NCBI RefSeq assembly: GCF_900112695.1
Contig: NZ_FOMT01000001.1
Coordinates: forward strand, 806,001 to 870,000
Length of the DNA stretch: 64,000 nucleotides
Reading direction: 5' to 3'
From: Paenibacillus catalpae
GTDB taxonomy: Bacteria; Bacillota; Bacilli; Paenibacillales; Paenibacillaceae
The translations under genes and the position numbers were made by a program. Of the stretch, positions 1 through 6,433 are shown in pieces (position 1 is the stretch's first letter; each line of letters begins with the position of its first letter). The notes beneath the pieces are model-generated. The model had not been told where the DNA came from and ran no database searches. It saw nothing but the letters and a program-made list of their open reading frames with translations.

Positions 1-7
1 ATTTCAT
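1..7 (-). CDS. 5' end of a divergent gene running off the window
   Basis: The reverse strand reads GAGGTG, five spacer bases, then ATG AAA at 7..2. This is a well-spaced ribosome binding site and start codon facing out of the window. Only two full codons are visible, so no product can be named. The layout (gene divergent from an ArsR-like regulator) copies the GH51/regulator pair near 25 kb, so a glycan-catabolism gene is a reasonable guess, but only a guess. Confidence 0.35.
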
Positions 8-178
8 CTATTCACCTCGTAAGTAAATTCACATATCTAAGAATCCAAAAAAAGAGTCTCAGCTAAGGAAATTAAACACCAACGTGTAGTATCATGCAAT
101 ATAAAGAGGGTTGAATGCCCAGTAAACTTCAGTTGAATGAATATAAATATGATTTCATGAGTTTGAGGTCAGGAGATT

Positions 179-1084
179 ATGCGCATGATCAAAGCAAACG
201 GGGAACCGAAATACATGGCATTATATGAAGCTCTGGCAAGCGAGGTCAGGTGGAGGATTATGGGTTTCCTTGCGGATAATGAAATGAGCGTGAAGGAAAT
301 AGCGGCAAAGTTAGAGCTTAGCCCCTCCATCGTCACCATGCACATACGCAAATTGGAACAAGCTGAATTAATCGGCAGCCGCAGGGTACGAAGAAACGGA
401 GGAACGCATAAGATGTGTTTCCTCAAGCACAATCAGGTCGAGATCGAGCTGCCATCCGCAAGGAGCAGTGCAAGGATAAGAGAGCAGACGATCTCCGTTG
501 GGCATTACACGGCCTTTGAGGTGCATCCGACCTGCGGACTTGGAACGCGGGAGAAGGAGATTGGAGTCTGGGATGATCCTCGTTATTTCCTTGATCCCGA
601 GCGGGTTCATGCTTCCATTCTGTGGTTTGGGAGAGGGTATGTGGAGTACAAGACGCCTAACTATTTGGTTCCTGATCAAAGCGTCGAGGCCATAGAAATT
701 TCGATGGAAATTGCTTCAGAAGCGCCAGGGTTGAGGGATCATTGGCCTTCGGATATTACCTTTACGTTTAACGGAAATATACTTGGAACCTGGACAAGTC
801 CGGCCGATTTCGGAAGAGCGGCGCGCGGCAAATATACGCCTGAATGGTGGCATCGAAACGTCAATCAATACGGCTTGTTAAAGACGATTCGGATTGATGA
901 TTCGGGCACCTATATGGATGGAGAGAAGATGTCGGAAGTGACTACCGCGGATCTTCATTTGAGTGATCCCTTTTGGACACTTCGGTTTGCGGTTGAGGAG
1001 CAGGCCGTTCACGTAGGGGGATTAACGATCTATGGTTCCGGATTCGGCAATCATGATCAGGACATTGTGATCCGAGTGTATTAG
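179..1084 (+). CDS. ArsR-type HTH regulator with large C-terminal domain
   Basis: 301 aa. Residues ~10-80 form an ArsR/SmtB-like winged helix (YEALASEVRWRIMGFL, then a recognition helix around SPSIVTMHIRKLEQAELI). The remaining ~210 residues match no family I can name. They are rich in aromatic and glycine residues and look beta-strand-rich (GHYT..E..PTCG near 105-120, EYK.PNYL near 160, HWPSDI near 190, GLTIYG.GFGN at the C-terminus). A paralogue at 25215-26114 has the same architecture and the same motifs, and sits divergent from a GH51 arabinofuranosidase. That suggests a sugar-responsive regulator rather than a metal sensor; I see no Cys metal box in the HTH region. AGGAG precedes the ATG. 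A divergent gene begins at position 7. DNA-binding role fairly sure; ligand unknown. Confidence 0.8.
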   Translation: MRMIKANGEPKYMALYEALASEVRWRIMGFLADNEMSVKEIAAKLELSPSIVTMHIRKLEQAELIGSRRVRRNGGTHKMCFLKHNQVEIELPSARSSARIREQTISVGHYTAFEVHPTCGLGTREKEIGVWDDPRYFLDPERVHASILWFGRGYVEYKTPNYLVPDQSVEAIEISMEIASEAPGLRDHWPSDITFTFNGNILGTWTSPADFGRAARGKYTPEWWHRNVNQYGLLKTIRIDDSGTYMDGEKMSEVTTADLHLSDPFWTLRFAVEEQAVHVGGLTIYGSGFGNHDQDIVIRVY

Positions 1085-1151
1085 GTCATCCTATTCGTGT
1101 CAAATGATTGCCTAATCCTCACTACCACTTAAGTAACCTACGAATATGAAA

Positions 1152-1157
1152 TATAAT
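1152..1157 (+). promoter_or_regulatory. -10-like TATAAT before the AraC remnant
   Basis: A perfect TATAAT lies about 35 bases upstream of the start codon of the truncated AraC-like frame. The -35 region is poor (TTAAGT at about the right distance). It may be the surviving promoter of the decayed gene. Confidence 0.35.
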
Positions 1158-1192
1158 TGAGCTATAAAGAATGACGGATCGAGGAGGGTCAA

Positions 1193-1372
1193 ATGTCGGG
1201 CCAAATCACAACTAATAAGAGTGAGTTCGTTAGTAGGATAAAACGTTTTGCAGTAGAGGATGGCTTTTTCCAAACTGCTGTTCCTTTCCTGTTTTTCATG
1301 CGGCGTTCGGATGCAGTTCCGATTTATAACCTATGTGAAATCCCCGCCGGAAACGGCGGGGATTTCGTTTAG
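1193..1372 (+). pseudogene. N-terminal remnant of an AraC-family regulator
   Basis: A 59-codon frame starts with ATG behind a strong GAGGAGGG site. Its first ~48 residues resemble the N-terminal domain of AraC_N-type regulators: a helix, then DGFFQTAVPFLFFMRRSDAVP. The intact regulator at 4417-5376 has the equivalent VPFL...RR segment. After about residue 48 the frame runs into a perfect terminator hairpin (1337-1366) and stops inside it, so the cupin core and both HTH motifs are missing. It reads as a truncated gene whose remaining 3' part was deleted up to a terminator. It could alternatively be expressed as a short peptide. Confidence 0.5.
1337..1370 (+). terminator. Rho-independent terminator-like hairpin with GAAA loop
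   Basis: Arms 1337-1349 and 1354-1366 form a perfect 13-bp GC-rich stem closed by a GAAA tetraloop, followed by a short GTTT. It overlaps the 3' end of the AraC remnant frame and separates it from the promoter at 1424. Confidence 0.7.
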
Positions 1373-1423
1373 CATGCCAGATAGTCTTCATCACGGCTCA
1401 GCAAGATGACCTATGAAATGGGA

Positions 1424-1452
1424 TTGACAGCCGGGAAGGAAAGAGATATATT
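1424..1452 (+). promoter_or_regulatory. Sigma-A promoter for the AhpD-like/HAD pair
   Basis: TTGACA (1424-1429) and TATATT (1447-1452) are separated by exactly 17 bases, close to the vegetative consensus. Transcription should begin near 1459, inside the inverted repeat at 1456-1500, giving a leader of about 140 bases before the gene at 1599. Confidence 0.75.
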
Positions 1453-1455
1453 GTA

Positions 1456-1500
1456 GACAACTTTAATCGACGATAATTACTGTCGTCGATTAAAGTTGTC
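1456..1500. promoter_or_regulatory. Perfect 18-bp inverted repeat over the transcription start
   Basis: GACAACTTTAATCGACGA (1456-1473) is repeated exactly in inverted orientation at 1483-1500 with a 9-base spacer. It begins four bases after the -10 box, so it covers the predicted start site. No T-run follows, so it is not a terminator. It fits a repressor operator, or a 5' mRNA hairpin. No regulator gene lies beside it that would obviously own the site. Confidence 0.6.
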
Positions 1501-1598
1501 CATGGGAAAAGCATTAACCGATTTGACTCTGGGGATACTTTCTCTGGGGAAATCAGAGACGGATTGGCATAATCAAAAATCGAAGGAGTGTATCTGTT

Positions 1599-2060
1599 AT
1601 GGAATTGAGATTGGATTATATGAAAGTACAACCGGAATCTTTTCAGACATTATTGAAGCTGGAAGGGTATGTGAAGAAGAGCGGTCTTGACCATAAGCTT
1701 CTGGAGCTGATTAAAATTCGTGCCTCGCAAATTAACGGCTGCGCGTTCTGTCTCGATATGCATACAAAAGATGCGCTTGCGATGGGTGAGACTACGCAAC
1801 GGCTGTTCCTGCTTAACGCATGGCGGGAAGCTCCTTTCTATACGGAGGCAGAGCGTGCTGCGCTAGCATTAACCGAAGCGGTTACCAAAATTTCGGATGC
1901 CGGCGTGCCGCAGGAATTATATGAGCAAGTCCGCAAACATTTCGACGAGGGCCAATATGTGAATTTGATTATGGCTATTAATGCGATCAACAGTTGGAAC
2001 CGCATGGCGATTTCAACGGGTATGGTGCCAGGAGAATATCAGCCGGCTGTAAGCAAATAA
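1599..2060 (+). CDS. Carboxymuconolactone decarboxylase / AhpD-like protein
   Basis: 153 aa. The AhpD signature E-x11-C-x2-C-x3-H is complete: Glu36, Cys48, Cys51 and His55 (INGCAFCLDMH). Proteins of this family are small all-helical cytoplasmic enzymes; those with this full motif are usually peroxidase-like, using the two cysteines to reduce hydroperoxides, rather than true decarboxylases. Length is typical for the YnjA-like subgroup. GGAG lies before the ATG. The stop is four bases before the HAD gene, so the two are translationally coupled and share the promoter at 1424. The substrate is unknown. Confidence 0.85.
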   Translation: MELRLDYMKVQPESFQTLLKLEGYVKKSGLDHKLLELIKIRASQINGCAFCLDMHTKDALAMGETTQRLFLLNAWREAPFYTEAERAALALTEAVTKISDAGVPQELYEQVRKHFDEGQYVNLIMAINAINSWNRMAISTGMVPGEYQPAVSK

Positions 2061-2064
2061 GTAA

Positions 2065-2766
2065 ATGAGCTATAACATACTCCTATTTGATTTAGATGAT
2101 ACGTTATTGGATTTTGGCGCCAATGAGACGGATTCGTTAAACCAATTGTTTGAGCATCACGGTTATACGCTGTCGGATGAACTGCTTCAAATCTACCGCT
2201 CCGTTAACAAGCAGCTATGGACTGATTATGAGAATGGGGTTATAGAATTACAGGTTGTGCTGAACTCGCGATTCTCGGAAACACTGTCGAGACTGGACAA
2301 AGTGGTTGATGGTTTACAATGGGAAAACAAGTACAGAGAGCTGTTAGGCAGCGGAGTTCAGCTGCATATGGACGGCGCTTTGGAGATCTGCCAGAGCTTA
2401 TCCGCCTCTCACAGACTGTTTATTATTACGAACGGTATCACTCAAACTCAGATCAAGCGATTGAAGCAGGCAGGCTTATATCCTTTTTTCGAAGACATTT
2501 TTGATTCGCAAAGCATAGGATTTCAGAAGCCTTCAACACAATTTTTCGACTATGTGATGAGTCATATTAAAGACTTCAATAAAAAAGAAGCCCTTATAAT
2601 CGGAGATTCGTTAAATACGGATATAAAAGGCGGTCTTCTGTCTGGGATTGATACCTGTTGGATTAACAGAAAGGGCCTAGAACATCCTGCGGAAATACCA
2701 AGCACTTTCACGATCAAGAGTTTATTGGAATTACCCGATATATGTTCCCGGGGCAGCAAGTCATAA
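2065..2766 (+). CDS. HAD-superfamily hydrolase, YjjG/YfnB type
   Basis: 233 aa. Motif I is FDLDDTLLDF with nucleophile Asp9 and general acid Asp11; motif II is IITNG; the lysine motif is GFQKPS; motif IV is IGDSLNTDIKGG. This matches the YjjG/YfnB branch of HAD-IA phosphatases, which dephosphorylate nucleotides including non-canonical pyrimidine monophosphates. It is a soluble cytoplasmic enzyme. It follows the AhpD-like gene by four bases and ends at a bidirectional terminator. Confidence 0.85.
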   Translation: MSYNILLFDLDDTLLDFGANETDSLNQLFEHHGYTLSDELLQIYRSVNKQLWTDYENGVIELQVVLNSRFSETLSRLDKVVDGLQWENKYRELLGSGVQLHMDGALEICQSLSASHRLFIITNGITQTQIKRLKQAGLYPFFEDIFDSQSIGFQKPSTQFFDYVMSHIKDFNKKEALIIGDSLNTDIKGGLLSGIDTCWINRKGLEHPAEIPSTFTIKSLLELPDICSRGSKS

Positions 2767-2781
2767 TTCGCGTGCCATAAG

Positions 2782-2815
2782 AAAAAGCTGATGAGGAATC
2801 CTCATCAGCTTTTTT
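2782..2815. terminator. Bidirectional terminator
   Basis: A 15-bp stem (2782-2796 / 2800-2814) with flanking A and T runs lies between the convergent HAD gene and the MFS exporter and can serve both. Confidence 0.85.
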
Positions 2816-2823
2816 GCTTACCA

Positions 2824-4233
2824 TTACTTATTCACCTGTAAGGCTTGTTTCGGGCTGACCTGCCGTGCCGGAAGCAAGCAGAGAAGGGTCGCGGCCAGAG
2901 CTGCAATTACAAATACCACGGACCCAAGTATAGAATGCGAGATCGCGTTGGCAAATTGCACATTAGATGCTTGCTCTGCATGGCTGGATCCATTAAATAC
3001 GGTTATTAGAACAGCCAAGCCTAATGAAGCACCGCTTTGATGCGCGACGTTGATCAGGCCGGAGGCTGCACCTGAATTTTGAGGCTCCACGCCGGCAAGC
3101 CCCATGACGGTAAGCGGCTGGAATACCATTCCGGCGCCAATGCCCATAATAGCGAGGAGAATAAACATCTCGGGGTAGAAATGAGCTTGCGCCGAGACGA
3201 TTCGACTTAGCCATAGTGTACCTATGATTGCGATTAGTAAACCGGCAACCAGAACCTTTATATTGCCAAAACGGCGTACGAGTCCCTGCAACAGGTACAT
3301 CATACCGAACTGGGCGACAGTAAAGGGCAGGAAGGCCATTCCTGCTTCAAACGAACTGAAGCCAAGGACGTTCTGTAAATATTGGGGGATGAAGAAAAAG
3401 AGTGAGAAGTTCCCGCCCACCATCAGAAATCGACCAAGATAAGCTCCGGACCGCTGGCGGCTTGCAAATAATCGAAGCGGGATGATTGGCTCGGCCGCCC
3501 GAGCTTCAATCAGCACAAACGTCGTTAACATAACAATCCCGGCTGCAAGCGGAATCCATGTTTCAGTCGTCCTCCAGCCGTAATCCGCAGCTTGAACAAA
3601 GCCATATACCAATGCCGTCATGCCAATGACTGATGTGAGTGCTCCCCATAGATCAAAACGTCCGGTTCTGATCTCGGTCTTCTGGATAAATTTCTGTACC
3701 AAATACAGCAAAGCAATCCCGATGGGAACATTAATAAACATACCGAGGCGCCAAGAAACGAAATCGGTGAAGAATCCGCCAAGAATGAGGCCGATACTGC
3801 CGCCGGCAGCCGAAACCGCGCTGTACATGGCGATCGCTCTGGAACGTTCCTTAGCCTCTACAAAGGTTGCTGACAACAGTGCCAGCGCTGCAGGTGTTGC
3901 GAGTGCAGCCGCAAAGCCCTGGAAGGCGCGGGAGACCAGCAAAAATTCAGCGGTTGGCGCTATGCCTGCCAGCAGAGAGGTCAGCGAAAATAATCCAATG
4001 CCTATAGCAAGCATTCTTCTGCGCCCCAGTAGATCCCCTGCCCGGGCACCAAGCAGCAAGAATCCGCCAAACGCCAGAACATAGCTGTTCTGAACCCAGG
4101 TCAAGCTGGTTGTAGACATATGAAGCGAGCGGCCGATCTCAGGAATTGCCGTTACCATAACAGAAGCGTCAAGCACAACGATAAGTTGGCACGCGATAAT
4201 AATCATTAGAATGATCCATTTGGTCTGATGCAT
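2824..4233 (-). CDS. MFS drug:H+ antiporter, DHA2 (14-TM) family
   Basis: About 469 aa from the start chosen. The N-terminal segment (IACQLIVVLDASVMVTAIPEIGRSL) and the following LGARAGDLLGRRR loop are typical of EmrB/QacA-like multidrug exporters; about 14 hydrophobic segments span the protein. It probably extrudes hydrophobic toxic compounds from the membrane. An upstream in-frame ATG at 4251 lacks a ribosome binding site, whereas GGAAAGGAA sits 7 bases before the ATG at 4233, so I chose 4233. It is divergent from an AraC regulator at 4417, the usual arrangement for a locally controlled exporter. Substrate unknown. Confidence 0.88.
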   Translation of the reverse strand: MHQTKWIILMIIIACQLIVVLDASVMVTAIPEIGRSLHMSTTSLTWVQNSYVLAFGGFLLLGARAGDLLGRRRMLAIGIGLFSLTSLLAGIAPTAEFLLVSRAFQGFAAALATPAALALLSATFVEAKERSRAIAMYSAVSAAGGSIGLILGGFFTDFVSWRLGMFINVPIGIALLYLVQKFIQKTEIRTGRFDLWGALTSVIGMTALVYGFVQAADYGWRTTETWIPLAAGIVMLTTFVLIEARAAEPIIPLRLFASRQRSGAYLGRFLMVGGNFSLFFFIPQYLQNVLGFSSFEAGMAFLPFTVAQFGMMYLLQGLVRRFGNIKVLVAGLLIAIIGTLWLSRIVSAQAHFYPEMFILLAIMGIGAGMVFQPLTVMGLAGVEPQNSGAASGLINVAHQSGASLGLAVLITVFNGSSHAEQASNVQFANAISHSILGSVVFVIAALAATLLCLLPARQVSPKQALQVNK

Positions 4234-4358
4234 ATGCACGTTCCTTTCCATAATTCGAGTTTGTGGTTCTGAATGCTATTATGGATGGAATCAACATCAG
4301 GAAGTAGACCGTTCCTGCTTAAAAATTGCACAAAACTGCAAGATCATCGTTCTTTCCC

Positions 4359-4387
4359 TTTGCAAGCTTCTCGAATGCTTATATAAT
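4359..4387 (+). promoter_or_regulatory. Probable promoter of the AraC regulator
   Basis: TTTGCA (4359-4364), 17 bases, TATAAT (4382-4387), about 30 bases before the start codon. The -10 is perfect and the -35 weak. Confidence 0.5.
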
Positions 4388-4416
4388 CTAGAAACAGGAT
4401 GGGAGGAGTTGAATAG

Positions 4417-5376
4417 ATGCTGGAACATACCCGCACGACAGGTGGAAAAAGTGTTTCTATTCATAAGAAAGTACTGGATCAGCTTATTGTGATGACAGAA
4501 CGGATTACGCTGACAGAGGGACGTACACCAACCATAGTGCCGTTTCTAACCATCGTCAGGCGCAATAGCGAAACACTGAGGAGCCCAGGTGTATTAACTC
4601 CTTCTTTTTGTCTAATTCTCCAAGGGGAGAAGAAGCTTTACCTTGGTCAGGATGTTTTCCTGTACGAAGCGGGCGATTTCCTGGCGTCGCTGATTGATAT
4701 TCCGGCTTCCGCCCAGATTGTTGGAGCTACGGAAGATTCCCCTTATATTGGACTGCGCATCGACTTTACGACGCAAGAGATTGCTTCGGTCATGATGGAG
4801 GCAGAAATCAACGCGGAGCCCAAGGATAAAAAGCTGACGGCCGCAGCTTTCATTGGTAAATCGGATGCTGATCTGCTGGACATTTTTTACCGCCTAATGA
4901 AGCTGATCGACAAACCAAACGAAGTTCGGTTTCTATCCGAGCTCCTCAAGAAGGAAATGATTTTTAACCTGCTCTCAGGTGATTTCGGCCATTTGTTTAT
5001 GCAGAAGGTACTGTTTGATCAAAGAGCAGATGGAATCGGCAAGGCGATTCAATGGATCCAGGAGAACTACAAGAGATCATTTACCATTGAGGAGCTGGCA
5101 AAGTCCTGTAACCTGAGCACCTCCGGACTTCATCATAAATTCAAAGCGATTACAACCATGGGGCCATTGCAGTATCAAAAGCAGCTTCGCCTGCAAGAAG
5201 CAAGGCGTATGATGTTAAGCGGTCCCGTAGGCGTTACGACGGCTGCGCTGACGGTAGGCTACGAAAGTCCGTCGCAATTCAACCGGGAGTACAGGAGGCT
5301 GTTTGGTCAATCTCCTCTGCAGGATATTAAAGCCATTCGCAAAGCTTCCGGCGCTTTGGGATTCGAGAATAGTTAA
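4417..5376 (+). CDS. AraC-family regulator with AraC_N domain
   Basis: 319 aa. Residues ~10-180 form the AraC_N-type cupin domain (VPFLTIVRRN, then FCLILQGEKKLYLGQ and EAGDFLAS). Two AraC HTH motifs follow in the last ~100 residues (IEELAKSCNLSTSGLHHKFK; VTTAALTVGYESPSQFNREYRRLFGQSP). GGGAGGAG precedes the ATG. It is divergent from the MFS exporter and probably activates it. The effector is unknown. A decayed relative lies at 1193-1372. Confidence 0.88.
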   Translation: MLEHTRTTGGKSVSIHKKVLDQLIVMTERITLTEGRTPTIVPFLTIVRRNSETLRSPGVLTPSFCLILQGEKKLYLGQDVFLYEAGDFLASLIDIPASAQIVGATEDSPYIGLRIDFTTQEIASVMMEAEINAEPKDKKLTAAAFIGKSDADLLDIFYRLMKLIDKPNEVRFLSELLKKEMIFNLLSGDFGHLFMQKVLFDQRADGIGKAIQWIQENYKRSFTIEELAKSCNLSTSGLHHKFKAITTMGPLQYQKQLRLQEARRMMLSGPVGVTTAALTVGYESPSQFNREYRRLFGQSPLQDIKAIRKASGALGFENS

Positions 5377-5395
5377 CATAAGCGAGCGTGTGAAT

Positions 5396-5434
5396 AACAA
5401 AAGGACATTGCCGAAATGGCAATGTCCTTTTGTT
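5396..5434. terminator. Bidirectional terminator
   Basis: A perfect 17-bp stem (5396-5412 / 5418-5434) with a 5-base loop lies between two convergent AraC genes. The outer arms are A/T-rich and supply a T-run on both strands. Confidence 0.85.
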
Positions 5435-5447
5435 ACTCATACCCGAA

Positions 5448-6293
5448 TTACTGCTGTACCGACTTTCGATAACGAAGCGGCGATACGCCTTCTCTTCGCT
5501 TGAAGCAGGCGGAGAAATACGGCGCGTAGCGAAAACCTACTTCCTCGGCAACCCGTTCGATCGACCACTCCGAGGAAATGAGCAGTTTCTTGGCCTGCTC
5601 CAAGCGGAACTCGAGCAAGTAATGACTTGGCGTCATCCCATATTTCTTCTTCATGCAGCGGACAATGTAATTAGGGTGGAAATGGAGTTCTTCGGCCAGA
5701 ATTTCATTCGTAATGTCTTCACGGAAGTTCTGCTGCAGATAAAAGGCGGCTTTCTCCGCGAGTCGCGTGGCCGGAGTATGGGTTCTGTTCAAGCTCTCGC
5801 CTTCAAGCAAGGCGAGAAGCCGAGCAAGTAAACGCTGCTCTTCCCAGAAAGAATCCCCGACTGTCAAGTTAAGCAGCTCGCGCATCAGCTTAAAGGCACT
5901 CTCAGGATCAGCCAGCGTGATGTGCTTCGGAATGCGAATGACGTGCGGGTTCGCGAAGGAAGTCGCGGAAGCCCCATCCTTCGCGTGTGTTCTCCAGGCT
6001 GTATGCTCGAAATGAACCCAATAAAAAATCGTGTTCTGCTCGCAGGGCTTAACCGAGTAGTGTTCGCCATCGGGCAGCAGGAGTATGGTATCTCCTTTCC
6101 GAAGGGACCATTCTTGCCCATTCTCTCCGATAAACAGCCCTCCCTCAGCCACAATGATCAAGTCAAACAGACCGAAGTTCCTTCGGTTGGGATGCCGGTC
6201 GCCGATTCGAAATTCCGAACGCCCGGACTCCCAATAATAGGGAAGCGGCGGAGTCTGCATGATTACGAGGTTGTTTTCATTCAAGGAAATCAC
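5448..6293 (-). CDS. AraC-family regulator (cupin plus two HTH)
   Basis: 281 aa. The N-terminal half is an AraC-binding cupin fold (RRNFGLFDLIIVAEGGLFIGE, then KGDTILLLPDGEHYSV). The C-terminal ~100 residues hold two HTH motifs (ITNEILAEELHFHPNYIVRCMKK; SIERVAEEVGFRYAPYFSACFKRREGVSP). The frame opens with GTG at 6293, with only a weak AAGG just upstream; TTG at 6284 is an alternative. It is divergent from the GH127 gene at 6434 and most likely activates it in response to an arabinose-containing sugar. Confidence 0.85.
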   Translation of the reverse strand: MISLNENNLVIMQTPPLPYYWESGRSEFRIGDRHPNRRNFGLFDLIIVAEGGLFIGENGQEWSLRKGDTILLLPDGEHYSVKPCEQNTIFYWVHFEHTAWRTHAKDGASATSFANPHVIRIPKHITLADPESAFKLMRELLNLTVGDSFWEEQRLLARLLALLEGESLNRTHTPATRLAEKAAFYLQQNFREDITNEILAEELHFHPNYIVRCMKKKYGMTPSHYLLEFRLEQAKKLLISSEWSIERVAEEVGFRYAPYFSACFKRREGVSPLRYRKSVQQ

Positions 6294-6380
6294 GCGCCTT
6301 GCTGTGTCATTTTGTATAAGAAAAAGTTCAATCCGTTCCTATTTCATTAGATGGATAAAGCATATACTGGGTAGCATGCG

Positions 6381-6405
6381 GAGTCAATTTTTATCGTTTT
6401 GAGTC
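6381..6405. promoter_or_regulatory. Direct GAGTC repeats 20 bases apart
   Basis: GAGTC occurs at 6381-6385 and 6401-6405, in the same orientation and two helical turns apart, just upstream of GH127 and between it and the divergent AraC gene. AraC-type activators often bind such direct half-sites. The repeats are short, so chance is possible. Confidence 0.3.
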
Positions 6406-6433
6406 CATACTGCAGTAGTTTTTAAGGAGGATT

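Noticed and set aside
1398..1631. 77-codon reverse frame across the inverted repeat
   Set aside because: It spans the promoter and dyad, has no start signal and arises from the palindrome.
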